Part shown: positions 37,598 through 46,037 of the stretch, piece by piece | Layout of the letters: each line of letters begins with the position of its first letter | Numbering within the stretch: position 1 is the stretch's first letter | DNA from: Herbaspirillum sp. SJZ107 | GTDB taxonomy: Bacteria; Pseudomonadota; Gammaproteobacteria; Burkholderiales; Burkholderiaceae_D | Direction: 5' to 3' | NCBI RefSeq assembly: GCF_006715485.1 | Contig: NZ_VFNH01000005.1 | Coordinates: forward strand, 186,001 to 250,000 | DNA: 64,000 bases | Translations under genes and position numbers: made by a program | The notes under the pieces: model-generated | The model's input: only the letters and a program-made list of their open reading frames with translations | What the model was told of the DNA's origin: nothing | The model's database searches: none

Positions 37598-38571
37598 CGC
37601 GCGCCCCCGCTGGCGCCCAGGCGTTCGGCCACGCGCAGCACCGCCGAGCGGGCACGCGGGTTGGCCTCGACCTCGGGGCCGGAGGGCTTGGTCTTGGTGA
37701 CCAGTTTCATAAAGGGCTGCGGCAGGTCGACGGCGCGGATCGGCAGCCGGCGGTCCGGCTGCTCGACGTTCGCCTTCGACGCCAGGAACTGCTTGACCAT
37801 GCGGTCTTCCAGCGAGTGGAAGCTGATGACCGACATGCGCGCCCCGGGCGCCAGCAGTTCGTAGGCGGCGTTCAGACCTGCTTCAAGGTCCTCAAGCTCT
37901 TTATTGACGAAAATCCGGACAGCCTGAAAGGTGCGGGTTGCCGGGTCCTTGCCCTTCTCCCGGGTTTTGACCGCGTTTGCCACGATTGCGGCAAGCTGTC
38001 GTGTGCTTGAAATTGGCTCGACTGCCCGGCGAGCAACAATCGCCTTTGCAATCTGAAAAGCAAACCGTTCTTCCCCATAATCCCGAATCACCTTTTCCAG
38101 TTGTCGTTCATCCACCCCGGCCAGCCATTCGGCGGCCGAGATGCCCCGTGTCGTATCCATCCGCATGTCCAGAGGACCGTCGTTGCGGAAGCTGAACCCG
38201 CGGCTCGCATCGTCGACCTGGGGCGAGGAGATGCCGAGGTCGAGCAGGATGCCGTCGACCTGGGCCACACCGCGTGCCGCCAGCGCCTCGCGCATCGTCG
38301 CGAAGCTGTCGTGCACGATCGCAAAGCGCGGATCGCTTATCTGTTCCGCCGTGGCGATCGCCTGCGGATCCTTGTCGAAAGCGATCAAGCGCCCTTGCGG
38401 CGCCAGCTTCGACAGGATCAGCCGGCTGTGACCACCGCGGCCGAACGTACCATCTATATACGTACCTGCAGCACGCTCTCCGCTCAGTTCGAGCGCATCG
38501 ACTGCTTCATCGAGCAGCACCGTTTTGTGCTGCAATGCATGTTGCAATCCGGGCACCGGCATCGAATTCAT
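37594..38571 (-). CDS. rsmH: 16S rRNA (cytosine1402-N4)-methyltransferase
   Basis: 325 residues from ATG 38571 (MNSMPVPGLQHALQHKTVLL); a second Met at 38562 is possible. RsmH (MraW) methylates C1402 of 16S rRNA. Motifs: HKTVLLDEAVDAL, YIDGTFGRGGHSRLIL (SAM site), FDKDPQAI, LLDLGISSPQVDDASRGFSF, PLDMRMD, and the C-terminal ISFHSLEDRMVKQF. The frame extends upstream over mraZ but that part is shadow. Confidence 0.97.
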   Translation of the reverse strand: MNSMPVPGLQHALQHKTVLLDEAVDALELSGERAAGTYIDGTFGRGGHSRLILSKLAPQGRLIAFDKDPQAIATAEQISDPRFAIVHDSFATMREALAARGVAQVDGILLDLGISSPQVDDASRGFSFRNDGPLDMRMDTTRGISAAEWLAGVDERQLEKVIRDYGEERFAFQIAKAIVARRAVEPISSTRQLAAIVANAVKTREKGKDPATRTFQAVRIFVNKELEDLEAGLNAAYELLAPGARMSVISFHSLEDRMVKQFLASKANVEQPDRRLPIRAVDLPQPFMKLVTKTKPSGPEVEANPRARSAVLRVAERLGASGGAR

Positions 38572-38582
38572 ACGGCGCCTTA

Positions 38583-39011
38583 TTAAAAGGAGAAATTGGA
38601 AAGGACATCGGGCATGCCACCGGCAACGGCGTCGGCCTCGTTTTCGGCCAGTTTGGCAGCATCCCAGATCTCGAAATGGGTCCCCATCCCGAGCATCATG
38701 ACCTCTTTCTCCAGTCCTACCGCAGTGCGCAATTCGGGCGAAATGAGTACCCGGCCACTGCCATCCATCTCGACATCGCAAGCGTTACCGAGGAAAATGC
38801 GCTGCCATGCCCGTGCCGACATCGGCCAGGCGGCAATTTGTTCGCGATGTTCTTCCCACACAGGGCGCGGAAAGAACAGCAAGCAACCATGCGGGTGTTT
38901 CGTGAGCGTCATACGGCCTTCGCACTGCTGGATCAAGGCGTCCCTATGCTTGGCCGGGATGGACATCCGACCCTTGGCATCGAGATTGATCGCTGACGCG
39001 CCCTGAAACAC
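38583..39011 (-). CDS. mraZ: Transcriptional regulator MraZ
   Basis: 142 residues from a GTG at 39011. MraZ is a two-fold AbrB-like DNA-binding protein that represses its own dcw promoter. Both repeats are visible: FQGASAINLDAKGRMSIPAKHRD and, later, CDVEMDGSGRVLISPELR, each with the D-x-K/S-G-R loop. An AGG about nine bases upstream serves as ribosome site; the frame is open further upstream but runs into the MraZ binding sites, so GTG is chosen. Confidence 0.95.
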   Translation of the reverse strand: MFQGASAINLDAKGRMSIPAKHRDALIQQCEGRMTLTKHPHGCLLFFPRPVWEEHREQIAAWPMSARAWQRIFLGNACDVEMDGSGRVLISPELRTAVGLEKEVMMLGMGTHFEIWDAAKLAENEADAVAGGMPDVLSNFSF

Positions 39012-39078
39012 GTATTTACCTAGTTTTGGAGAGTTATCAGTCTGATTATTTTTTAGGGGGCGGAAGACCGGTCGATCT

Positions 39079-39113
39079 CCCACAAAACTGCACTTTTTGC
39101 CACCGTTTCCCAC
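39079..39113 (-). promoter_or_regulatory. MraZ box: four GTGGG-like repeats with 10 bp period
   Basis: On the minus strand GTGGG (39113-39109), GTGGC (39103-39099), GTGCA (39093-39089) and GTGGG (39083-39079) occur on exact 10 bp spacing, 68 bp or more before the mraZ start. MraZ is known to bind direct repeats of GTGG-type units with 10 bp phasing, so this is the expected autoregulatory site of the dcw promoter. The third unit is degenerate. Confidence 0.85.
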
Positions 39114-39474
39114 TTTAAGTGAAGCGTTGTCCGTGGTCAAGCGAATTCACGCTTGGAAAACTCGGAAATTGCCAATGAAACCAATGACTTAGCGCACTTA
39201 CTTGAGACTGGCTCATGTAAAAATGTTGAGCAAAATTAGGTACTTAGGTAATTAAGTGCATGTGCCACCTCATCTACACACATGGGTTTCATGGTTGATT
39301 ACGCGCAAGCATCTACCGTTGGTTAGCCAGTTTTGCCGTGACAGACCTGTAGCGCACTGTACGGTCGAAAATTGCGGATCGATGCGCTGCGGGTTAGGAT
39401 GAAACTGTGCCGGCAGAAGAATGCCTCTTCCCGGCATGTGCAAGCAAGCACGCACCAACCCGCAGGAGAACACC
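39114..39474. other. 361 bp intergenic region upstream of mraZ and the Lon-like ATPase gene
   Basis: This AT-richer gap separates the divergent dcw cluster and the plus-strand ATPase gene. On the plus strand TTGAGC (39226-39231), a 17 bp spacer and TAATTA (39249-39254) form a plausible sigma-70 promoter, overlapped by a dyad ACTTA-N6-TAAGT (39242-39257). That would give a leader of about 215 bases. I see no convincing small gene here; a 70-codon minus-strand frame (39270-39482) has no coding character. Confidence 0.4.
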
Positions 39475-40434
39475 GTGAGCATTGCTCTGGCCCGGACCCG
39501 CCCCGTCTACGACCTTCACGAGGTCCAGGATGCGCTCGAACGCAACCGCGGCCGCTCGCCCGAGCTCGACGTTTTCTACGAACGCATGCTCGAGACCGGC
39601 GCCGAACGCTTCGTCACCACCCCCTCTTCCATCGACGCCCTCGATCCGCTGTTCGAGGAATGCCCGAACTTCGACGAAGTGCTGGACGACCTCGCACGCT
39701 ACCTGCGCCTGGCCTATGCCGGCAACAAGGCCTTCGGCGGCGCCGGCGTGATGCCGATCCTGCTGCTGGGCGGCCCCGGCGTCGGCAAGACCCATTTCGC
39801 CAAGCGCCTGGCGCGCGCCATGCAAACCGATTGCGAACTGATCAGCATGAACGCGCTGTCGGCCGGCTTCGTCATCACCGGCAGCTCGGCCAGCTGGCGC
39901 GGCGCCAAGTGCGGCAAGGTGGCCGAGCGCCTGGTGCGCGGCGAGTACGCCAACCCGGTGATCGTGCTCGACGAAGTCGAAAAGGCCAGCGGCTCCACCC
40001 AATCCGATCCGCTGGCCGCGCTGTACCAGCTGCTCGAACCCGAGACCGCCTGCGCCTTCCGCGACGAATTCATCGATGTCGACATCGACGCCTCGCAGAT
40101 CTTCTGGGTGCTGACCGCGAACTCGGTCGAAGGGATTCCGCATCCGCTGCTGAACCGCATGGCCATCTATGAAGTGCCGGCTCCCACGCCGGAACAGGCG
40201 GCCGCGATCGCGCAGCGCATGTATACAGGCTTGCTGGGGGAATTGAACCTGGCGGCCTTCGATCCGCGCTTGGGCGATGTGGTGCTGGACAGGCTGGCGG
40301 GGGTGTCGCCGCGCGATCTGCGCAAGACTTTACTGGATGCGCTGGGCTATGCGGTGGCTGCCGGGCGCGGGCACGTGACGGCGGCCGACGTGCGGATCAA
40401 GGCGACGCCGGGCAAGGGGCGGATCGGGTTTTAA
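39475..40434 (+). CDS. AAA-family ATPase, Lon-like module without protease domain
   Basis: 319 residues from GTG 39475, with AGGAGA seven bases upstream. Walker A is LLGGPGVGKTHFAKRLARAM (about residues 99-118). Walker B and adjacent segments NPVIVLDEVEKA, DPLAALYQLLEPET, FRDEFIDVDIDASQIFWVLTANS and IPHPLLNRM closely follow the AAA core of Lon protease, with sensor-1 Asn and an arginine finger, but there is no Lon N domain and no Ser-Lys protease domain. The N-terminal ~95 residues are helical and unassigned. Role unknown; a chaperone-like or remodelling ATPase is one option. Confidence 0.75.
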   Translation: MSIALARTRPVYDLHEVQDALERNRGRSPELDVFYERMLETGAERFVTTPSSIDALDPLFEECPNFDEVLDDLARYLRLAYAGNKAFGGAGVMPILLLGGPGVGKTHFAKRLARAMQTDCELISMNALSAGFVITGSSASWRGAKCGKVAERLVRGEYANPVIVLDEVEKASGSTQSDPLAALYQLLEPETACAFRDEFIDVDIDASQIFWVLTANSVEGIPHPLLNRMAIYEVPAPTPEQAAAIAQRMYTGLLGELNLAAFDPRLGDVVLDRLAGVSPRDLRKTLLDALGYAVAAGRGHVTAADVRIKATPGKGRIGF

Positions 40435-40521
40435 GAGGGCGCGCTGCTAATCCGAGGTCGATCCGATGCAAATGCCTCTTTCGTAATCCCCTGCCGCTCA
40501 ACTCATCAGCGGAGACGCATC

Positions 40522-41211
40522 ATGTTCGGCACCAGCCATCCCCAGCCCCCGCATCGCAAGGAAGTCGCGATGCAGATCGTGCAGCAGCAGCGCAAGTCCT
40601 TCGCCTCCACCGAACTGACGGTCGACATGCCGGACGCCAGCCGCGTTGCGCCGCCGCCGGACGATCTGCCGATCCGCTTCAGCGTCGCCTACACCCTGGG
40701 AGAGTATCTGAGCATGGTGCGCGAGCACACCGGCTTCCTGCTGCGCCATGCCGTGCCGGAAGTACGCCGCCGCCGCGTGCTGGTGCCGCTGGCATTGGGG
40801 ACGGCGGCCTGCGTGCTGGCGCTGGCCGCCCTGCTGGCCGGCGCATCCGGCTGGATGAGCGGGCTGCTGCTGGCGGCCGCGGCACTGGCCTTCGGCAGCC
40901 TGCCCGGCACCGTCGGTTTCTGGGTCGTGCTGCTGGCCACGCCCTTTTTCCTGCTGAAAAAGCGGCGCATGCAGGTGTGCGATTTCACGATCGACCGGGC
41001 GGCCATCGCGCGCAGCTCGAAAGCCGGGGAATTCCGGCGCGGCTGGAATGAGGTCAAAGGCGTACGCAGCTACAGCCGCGGCTACCTGGTGCTGTTCGAG
41101 CGCGGCGCGGTGCCGATTCGGTTCCGCTGCCTGGACGGCGTCCAGCTGGAGCGGCTGCGCGCGTTTGCGCTGGGCCGCTCCGCCGCGGACGGCATCACTC
41201 TTCCAGCTTGA
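40522..41211 (+). CDS. YcxB-like membrane protein
   Basis: 229 residues, unknown function. A polar N terminus (about 75 residues, with IRFSVAYTLGEYLSMVREH) is followed by two membrane helices (VPLALGTAACVLALAALLAG and VGFWVVLLATPFFLL), then a soluble C-terminal domain (CDFTIDRAAIARSSKAGEFRRGWNEVKGVRSYSRGYLVLFERGAVPIRFRCLDG) that resembles the YcxB domain. The stop overlaps the convergent neighbour by 17 bp. A Met at 40570 is an alternative start. Confidence 0.65.
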   Translation: MFGTSHPQPPHRKEVAMQIVQQQRKSFASTELTVDMPDASRVAPPPDDLPIRFSVAYTLGEYLSMVREHTGFLLRHAVPEVRRRRVLVPLALGTAACVLALAALLAGASGWMSGLLLAAAALAFGSLPGTVGFWVVLLATPFFLLKKRRMQVCDFTIDRAAIARSSKAGEFRRGWNEVKGVRSYSRGYLVLFERGAVPIRFRCLDGVQLERLRAFALGRSAADGITLPA

Positions 41212-41710
41212 CGTCCTCGCTCTTGGCATCCTTCATCGCTTCCGGCTCCAGCAGCTCGGCTTCCTTGTTGAAGCGGATGAACACACCCCAGCCGGCCAGC
41301 AGCAGGCCGGCCGAGACCAGCACCGCCGCGGCGTGCGGCAGCAGCTCCGGCTCTTCGTGCAGGGCCTTGAAGATGCCGACCAGGCCTTCGATCGACAGCG
41401 CCACCACGACCACGACCATGAAGCGCGACAGGTAGCGGCGTACCCGCGTCGGCGCGCTGATGTGGGCGTCCCGCACCACCTCTTCCTCGGTGATGGTCTG
41501 GGCGATCTGCAGGGAGACCACGGCGATGGCCAGCAGGCCGATCGCTTCGATGGCCTGCTCGGCGCCCTCTGACGGATCAACGCCGACGCCTTGCCAGCCG
41601 GTGTGGATGCCGAGCCAGGTGAGCAGGATCGAGATCAGGACGAACAGCACGGCAAGCAAACCGTGTGCGAATGCAAAAAAACCCTTCAGCAGTTTCAAAG
41701 GCAGCTCCAA
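41195..41710 (-). CDS. Hypothetical inner-membrane protein with three or four helices
   Basis: About 171 residues if it starts at TTG 41710 (LELPLKLLKGFF); another TTG slightly downstream is preceded by GGAG, so the start is uncertain. Hydrophobic segments: FAFAHGLLAVLFVLISILLTWLG, AIGLLAIAVVSLQIAQTI, FMVVVVVALSIEGLVGIF and AAAVLVSAGLLLAGWGVFI. The C terminus is acidic (EPEAMKDAKSEDVKLEE). I do not recognise the family by name. It converges on the YcxB-like gene with overlapping 3' ends. Confidence 0.6.
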   Translation of the reverse strand: MELPLKLLKGFFAFAHGLLAVLFVLISILLTWLGIHTGWQGVGVDPSEGAEQAIEAIGLLAIAVVSLQIAQTITEEEVVRDAHISAPTRVRRYLSRFMVVVVVALSIEGLVGIFKALHEEPELLPHAAAVLVSAGLLLAGWGVFIRFNKEAELLEPEAMKDAKSEDVKLEE

Positions 41711-41792
41711 TCCAACGTGCAATATTGTCAATATTGACGATTGTGCCCGATTCTCGCCATGGATAGCCGCACGGCTGAACGGTAGGTGCTTC

Positions 41793-43292
41793 TTAGTGCT
41801 GTTCCGGCACCGCCCACGCGCGCGCATGCGCCACGGCGCGCGCCCAGCGTGCCATCAGTTCCTGGCGCCGCGCAGCCGGCATGCGCGGCTCAAAGAGGCG
41901 CTCGGCCCGCCACTGCGCGGCGATTTCCGCGCCCGATGCCCAGAACCCGACCGCCAGCCCGGCCAGGTAGGCCGCGCCCAGCGCCGTGGTCTCGGTCACC
42001 TGCGGCCGCACCACCGGCACGCCGAGCAGGTCGGCCTGGAACTGCATCAAGAGGTCGTTGCGGGCGGCGCCGCCGTCGGCACGCACTTCGTGCACGGCGC
42101 ACTCGGCATCCTTCTGCATCGCCGCCAGCAGTTCGGCGCTCTGGTAGGCGATGGCCTCGACCGCGGCGCGCGCGATGTGGGCGGCGCTGGTCCCGCGCGT
42201 CATGCCGACGATGGTGCCGCGCGCGTAGGCATCCCAGTGCGGCGCGCCGAGGCCCGTAAAGGCCGGCACCAGCATCACCCCGCCGCTGTCGGGCACGGAC
42301 AGGGCCAGCGCTTCGACGTCGGCGGACTGCTTGATGATGCCGAGGCCGTCGCGCAGCCACTGGACAGTGGCGCCGCCCATGAACACGCTGCCTTCGAGCA
42401 GGTAATCTGTTTGCCGGCCGAGGTTCCAGCCAACGGTGGCCAGCAGGCGGTTGTGCGAGCGCGGCGGCGCGTCGCCGGCATGCATCAGCATGAAACAGCC
42501 GGTGCCGTAGGTATTCTTGACCATGCCGCGCCGGTGGCAGGCCTGGCCGAAGGTGGCGGCCTGCTGGTCGCCGGCGATCCCCGCGATCGGGATCGGGCCG
42601 CCGAACCAGGCGGCGTCGGTGACGCCGACCTCGCCGCTGCTGGCCACGACTTCGGGCAGCATCGAGGCCGGGATGCCGAACAGGTCGAGCAGTTCGTCGT
42701 CCCAGCGCAGGCTGTTGATATTGAAGAGCATGGTGCGGGCGGCGTTGCCGGCGTCGGTGACGTGGCGCCCGCACAGTTTATAAGCGAGCCAGCTGTCGAC
42801 GGTGCCGAAGGCGAGTTCGCCGCGCTCGGCGCGCACGCGGGCGCCGGGCACGTTGGTGAGCAGCCATTCGAGCTTGGTCGCGGAAAAATAAGCGTCGAGT
42901 TCGAGGCCTGTCTTGCGCTGGATGAGGGTGGCATGGCCGGCGGCGCGCAACGCGTCGCAGCGTTCGGCGGTGCGGCGGTCCTGCCAGACGATGGCGTGAC
43001 ACAGCGGCTCGCCGCTGCGGCGGTCCCACACCACCGTCGTTTCGCGCTGGTTGGCGATGCCGATGGCGGCGACCTCGCCGGCATCGGTGCCGCTCTGCTG
43101 CAGCACTTCGCGCGCGCAGGCGAGCTGGGTGTTCCAGATGTCGAGCGGATCGTGCTCGACCCAGCCGGGCTGGGGGAAATGCTGGGGATATTCCTGCTGG
43201 GCGAGCGCGACGACCTGGCCCTGGCGGTCGAACAGGATGGCACGCGAGCTGGTGGTGCCCTGGTCGAGGGCAAGGATGTAAAGGCTCATCAT
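41793..43292 (-). CDS. glpK: Glycerol kinase
   Basis: 499 residues. GlpK phosphorylates glycerol to sn-glycerol 3-phosphate. FGGY-kinase features: ILALDQGTTSSRAILFD, GIANQRETTVVWDR, AIVWQDRRTAERC, the catalytic-Asp segment IAGIAGDQQAATFGQ, KNTYGTGCFMLM, and the C-terminal VRADGGAARNDLLMQFQADLLG. Two adjacent ATGs (43292, 43289) are possible. No glpF, glpD or glpR is adjacent, and the RNase P RNA lies immediately upstream on the same strand. Confidence 0.96.
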   Translation of the reverse strand: MMSLYILALDQGTTSSRAILFDRQGQVVALAQQEYPQHFPQPGWVEHDPLDIWNTQLACAREVLQQSGTDAGEVAAIGIANQRETTVVWDRRSGEPLCHAIVWQDRRTAERCDALRAAGHATLIQRKTGLELDAYFSATKLEWLLTNVPGARVRAERGELAFGTVDSWLAYKLCGRHVTDAGNAARTMLFNINSLRWDDELLDLFGIPASMLPEVVASSGEVGVTDAAWFGGPIPIAGIAGDQQAATFGQACHRRGMVKNTYGTGCFMLMHAGDAPPRSHNRLLATVGWNLGRQTDYLLEGSVFMGGATVQWLRDGLGIIKQSADVEALALSVPDSGGVMLVPAFTGLGAPHWDAYARGTIVGMTRGTSAAHIARAAVEAIAYQSAELLAAMQKDAECAVHEVRADGGAARNDLLMQFQADLLGVPVVRPQVTETTALGAAYLAGLAVGFWASGAEIAAQWRAERLFEPRMPAARRQELMARWARAVAHARAWAVPEQH

Positions 43293-43319
43293 CGTCTCCG
43301 ACCGCTATGAATTATGTGT

Positions 43320-43667
43320 AAAGCAGGCCGATAGGCCGGATTCTGTGTAGTGGTCTCCCTTGCGGGACGCCCCTATGACAGCCATTCCTCTAGGCGCCGA
43401 ATTACTCCGGCGCTCAAGCTTCCTACCCGCACGCTCCGCGAGCAACCTCAACGCGTGCCTATTTGGAATTGCTCCAGGTGGAGGTTACCGCGTTTCACCG
43501 TAACTGAATACGCTCGTCTCTGTGGCCCTATTCCTCGCCTTATACCGGGCTTGCGCCCGGCTTTCGGCGGACGGCCGTTAACCGTCACCCTGCTCTATGG
43601 AGTCCGGACCTTCCTCCCGCCCACGACCTTGCGGCGTGGACCAGCGGCTGTCTGGCCTGCTTCACGG
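43320..43667 (-). ncRNA. rnpB: RNase P RNA, bacterial class A
   Basis: The minus strand reads GAAGCAGGCCAGACAGCCGC at its 5' end, then GAGGAAGGTCCGGACTCCATAG and AGCAGGGTG (P4/CR-I), CACAGAGACGAG, GGTGAAACGCGGTAACCTCC, and ends with ACACAGAATCCGGCCTATCGGC (P4 3' strand/CR-V) and CTGCTT pairing back to the 5' end. These are the universally conserved RNase P segments. A TACAAT -10 hexamer (43678-43673) places the transcription start near 43667. Ends are approximate. Confidence 0.96.
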
Positions 43668-43672
43668 GCAGT

Positions 43673-43678
43673 ATTGTA
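43673..43678 (-). promoter_or_regulatory. -10 element of rnpB
   Basis: TACAAT on the minus strand, 6-7 bp before the expected 5' end of RNase P RNA. The -35 region (TAAGTT, 17 bp upstream) is weak. Confidence 0.5.
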
Positions 43679-43837
43679 ACCGATCACCGCTGCAAACTTA
43701 AGCAACATCAAACCGGGGTCGGCGCGCGGTGGTGAGCTTTGCTGCCATTTCTGACATTTTGTGTCGCCATTTCAAAAGCCGCCGCCGCGGCGCTCGCATA
43801 GAATGCCGCATGCCTCTTCGATAAGGATGACCTCACC

Positions 43838-45538
43838 ATGACGCACCCCTCCCGCAGCGGCGGCCAGATCCTGGTCGACGCGCTCCAGGTCCACGGCGTG
43901 GACACCGCCTTCGGCGTCCCCGGCGAAAGCTATCTCGACGTGCTCGACGCGCTGCACGATTCGGACATCCGCTTCGTCATCAACCGCCAGGAGGGTGGCG
44001 CGGCGTTCATGGCCGAGGCCTACGGCAAGCTGACCGGCAAGCCCGGCATCTGCTTCGTCACGCGCGGGCCGGGTGCGACCAATGCCTCGATCGGCGTACA
44101 CACCGCATTCCAGGACTCGACGCCAATGATCCTGTTCATCGGCCAGGTCGGCGGCGACTTCATGGACCGTGAAGCCTTCCAGGAAGTGGATTACCGCCGC
44201 ATGTACGGCCAGATGGCCAAGTGGGTGGCGCAGATCGACCGCGCCGAGCGCGTCCCCGAATACATCGCGCGCGCCTTCCAGATTGCCACCAGCGGCCGCC
44301 CGGGACCGGTGGTGCTGGCCCTGCCCGAAGACATGCTGGTGACCCAGGCGCAAGTCGCCGATACCCGCGCCTACCAGCCGGTGCAGGCCGCGCCCGCCGC
44401 CGCCCAGATCGCGCAGTTGCGCACCATGCTGGCCGGCGCGAAAAAACCGCTGGTGCTGCTCGGCGGCGGCACCTGGAACGCGCAAGCCTGCGCCGACCTG
44501 GTCGCCTTTGCCGAAGCCAATGCGCTGCCGGTGGCCTGCGCCTTCCGCTTCCAGGACCTGCTGGACAACGCGCATCCGCACTACGCCGGCGACGTCGGCA
44601 TCGGCATCAACCCGACACTGGCCGCGCGCGTGAAGGAAGCCGACGTCCTGATCGCGATCGGCCCGCGCCTGGGAGAGATGACTACCAGCGGCTATTCGCT
44701 CTTGAACTCGCCGGTGCCGCGACAGCGCCTGGTGCACATCCACCCGGATCCGGAAGAACTGGGCAGCGTCTACCAGGCCGAGCTGATGATCGCCAGCGGC
44801 GCCGCGCAAGCCTGTGCGATGCTGGCGGCGATGGAACCGGTCGACGCATCGGCATGGCGCCACACGGTCGCCGAAGCGAAGGCCGAGCTGAACGCATGGC
44901 AGCAGCAGCCGCCGATCTTCAAGGATGGGCAGGCGCCGCTCGACCTGTGGCAAGTGGTGCAGGACCTGCAAACCGCCCTGCCGCGCGACACCATCATCAC
45001 CAACGGCGCCGGCAACTACGCCACCTGGGCGCACCGCTTCTGGCGCTACGGCCCGATGCGCAGCCAATTGGCCCCGACCAGCGGCGCGATGGGCTACGCG
45101 GTGCCGTCCGCCGTCGGCGCCAAGATCGTCGCGCCCGAGCGCACCGTGGTCGCCTTTGCCGGCGACGGCGAATTCATGATGACCGGACAGGAACTGGCGA
45201 CCGCCGTCCAGTACGGCGCCGGCGTGATCCTGATCGTCTTCAATAACGGCATGTTCGGTACCATCCGCATGCACCAGGAGCGCACGTATCCGGGCCGGGT
45301 GTCGGGCACGCAGCTGCACAATCCGGACTTCGCGGCGCTGGCGCAGGCCTATGGCGGCCAGGGCGAGGTCGTGGACGCGACCGCGGACTTCGCGCCGGCG
45401 CTGGCGCGGGCGGTCGAGTTCACGACGGCGCGCAAGCTGCCGTTCGTGATCGAGTTGCGCTATGACGGCAACCTGATCACGCCGGGAGCGACGCTGGAGA
45501 CGATCCGGAAGAATGCGGAAGCGGCGAAGGCAACGTAA
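43838..45538 (+). CDS. Thiamine-diphosphate-dependent enzyme (acetolactate-synthase-like)
   Basis: 566 residues in three TPP-enzyme domains. N-terminal: DALQVHGVDTAFGVPGESYLDVLDAL and the catalytic Glu in NRQEGGAAFMAEAYGKLTG, then RGPGATNASIGVHTA. Middle: KKPLVLLGGGTWN, GDVGIGINPTL. C-terminal TPP/Mg site: FAGDGEFMMTGQEL...VFNNGMFGT. It resembles the ilvB-type large subunit, but no regulatory subunit gene is next to it, so glyoxylate carboligase, oxalyl-CoA-like or benzoylformate-type activities cannot be excluded. The ribosome site is AAGGATG. TAGAAT (43799-43804) is a likely -10. Confidence 0.85.
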   Translation: MTHPSRSGGQILVDALQVHGVDTAFGVPGESYLDVLDALHDSDIRFVINRQEGGAAFMAEAYGKLTGKPGICFVTRGPGATNASIGVHTAFQDSTPMILFIGQVGGDFMDREAFQEVDYRRMYGQMAKWVAQIDRAERVPEYIARAFQIATSGRPGPVVLALPEDMLVTQAQVADTRAYQPVQAAPAAAQIAQLRTMLAGAKKPLVLLGGGTWNAQACADLVAFAEANALPVACAFRFQDLLDNAHPHYAGDVGIGINPTLAARVKEADVLIAIGPRLGEMTTSGYSLLNSPVPRQRLVHIHPDPEELGSVYQAELMIASGAAQACAMLAAMEPVDASAWRHTVAEAKAELNAWQQQPPIFKDGQAPLDLWQVVQDLQTALPRDTIITNGAGNYATWAHRFWRYGPMRSQLAPTSGAMGYAVPSAVGAKIVAPERTVVAFAGDGEFMMTGQELATAVQYGAGVILIVFNNGMFGTIRMHQERTYPGRVSGTQLHNPDFAALAQAYGGQGEVVDATADFAPALARAVEFTTARKLPFVIELRYDGNLITPGATLETIRKNAEAAKAT

Positions 45539-45541
45539 AAC

Positions 45542-45757
45542 TCATTGTCGACCCGGCAACCCGCCATCCAATCCCAACTCCGCCGGCCACGGCACCTGCA
45601 TCCCCGGCGCGCTGAACGGCCCGCCCGACGGCTGCGTCAGGAACAGCGCCACCAGCGCAATAAAGAGCCAGCCGACGATCTTGCCCAGCAGCGCCCCGCT
45701 GCCTTTCAGGGCATTGTCGCCGGCCAGCAGGCGCTTGAGAATTCGGGAAATCATCAT
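45542..45757 (-). CDS. Small membrane protein, 71 residues
   Basis: From MMISRILKRLLAG; GGGAG lies six bases before the first ATG. A basic amphipathic N terminus, then one membrane helix (IVGWLFIALVALFLTQ), and a Pro/Gly-rich C terminus. The gene converges on the TPP enzyme gene (gap 3 bp). Family not recognised. The good ribosome site and helix support it as real, but the size makes it less certain; a longer frame to 45904 is unlikely. Confidence 0.5.
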   Translation of the reverse strand: MMISRILKRLLAGDNALKGSGALLGKIVGWLFIALVALFLTQPSGGPFSAPGMQVPWPAELGLDGGLPGRQ

Positions 45758-45965
45758 GGTCACTCCCTGGATGAAGCATCCTTCTTGTGCACGCTCACAA
45801 GCTAGCGCAGTCGCCGGCGTTTTGCCAGACCTGCTCCAGCCTGCAAACTGCTGAGCAGCATCCGCGCTACGGATTGCTTCGCTCCGCACAGCCCAGCTGA
45901 CCATTTTGTGAGCACTGAGCTTGCCTTCCAGTCAGCACGTACGAAGCAACACTTGCTCGCTCTGG

Positions 45966-45971
45966 TAGAAT
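45966..45971 (+). promoter_or_regulatory. Candidate -10 of the ftsY-ftsE-ftsX operon
   Basis: TAGAAT, 66 bp before the ftsY ATG, is the best -10 hexamer in the 280 bp gap upstream of ftsY. The same hexamer occurs before pilD and the TPP enzyme gene. No strong -35 is visible. Confidence 0.35.
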
Positions 45972-46037
45972 ACGCGCGACCCTTTTCCACATGCCCGCCG
46001 CGCGGGCATGGCATGCAGTTCCCTCCCAACACCACAC

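Noticed and set aside
39270..39482. A 70-codon minus-strand frame upstream of the Lon-like gene
   Set aside because: No ribosome site and no recognisable protein features; it overlaps the start of the ATPase gene.
41711..41827. N-terminal extension of the small membrane protein gene to an upstream start at 41827
   Set aside because: It would overlap the 3' end of glpK and adds a basic, unconserved-looking segment; the TTG at 41710 is closer to the hydrophobic core.
43350..43679. A 109-codon plus-strand frame between glpK and the TPP enzyme
   Set aside because: It is antisense to RNase P RNA, whose conserved segments explain the sequence.
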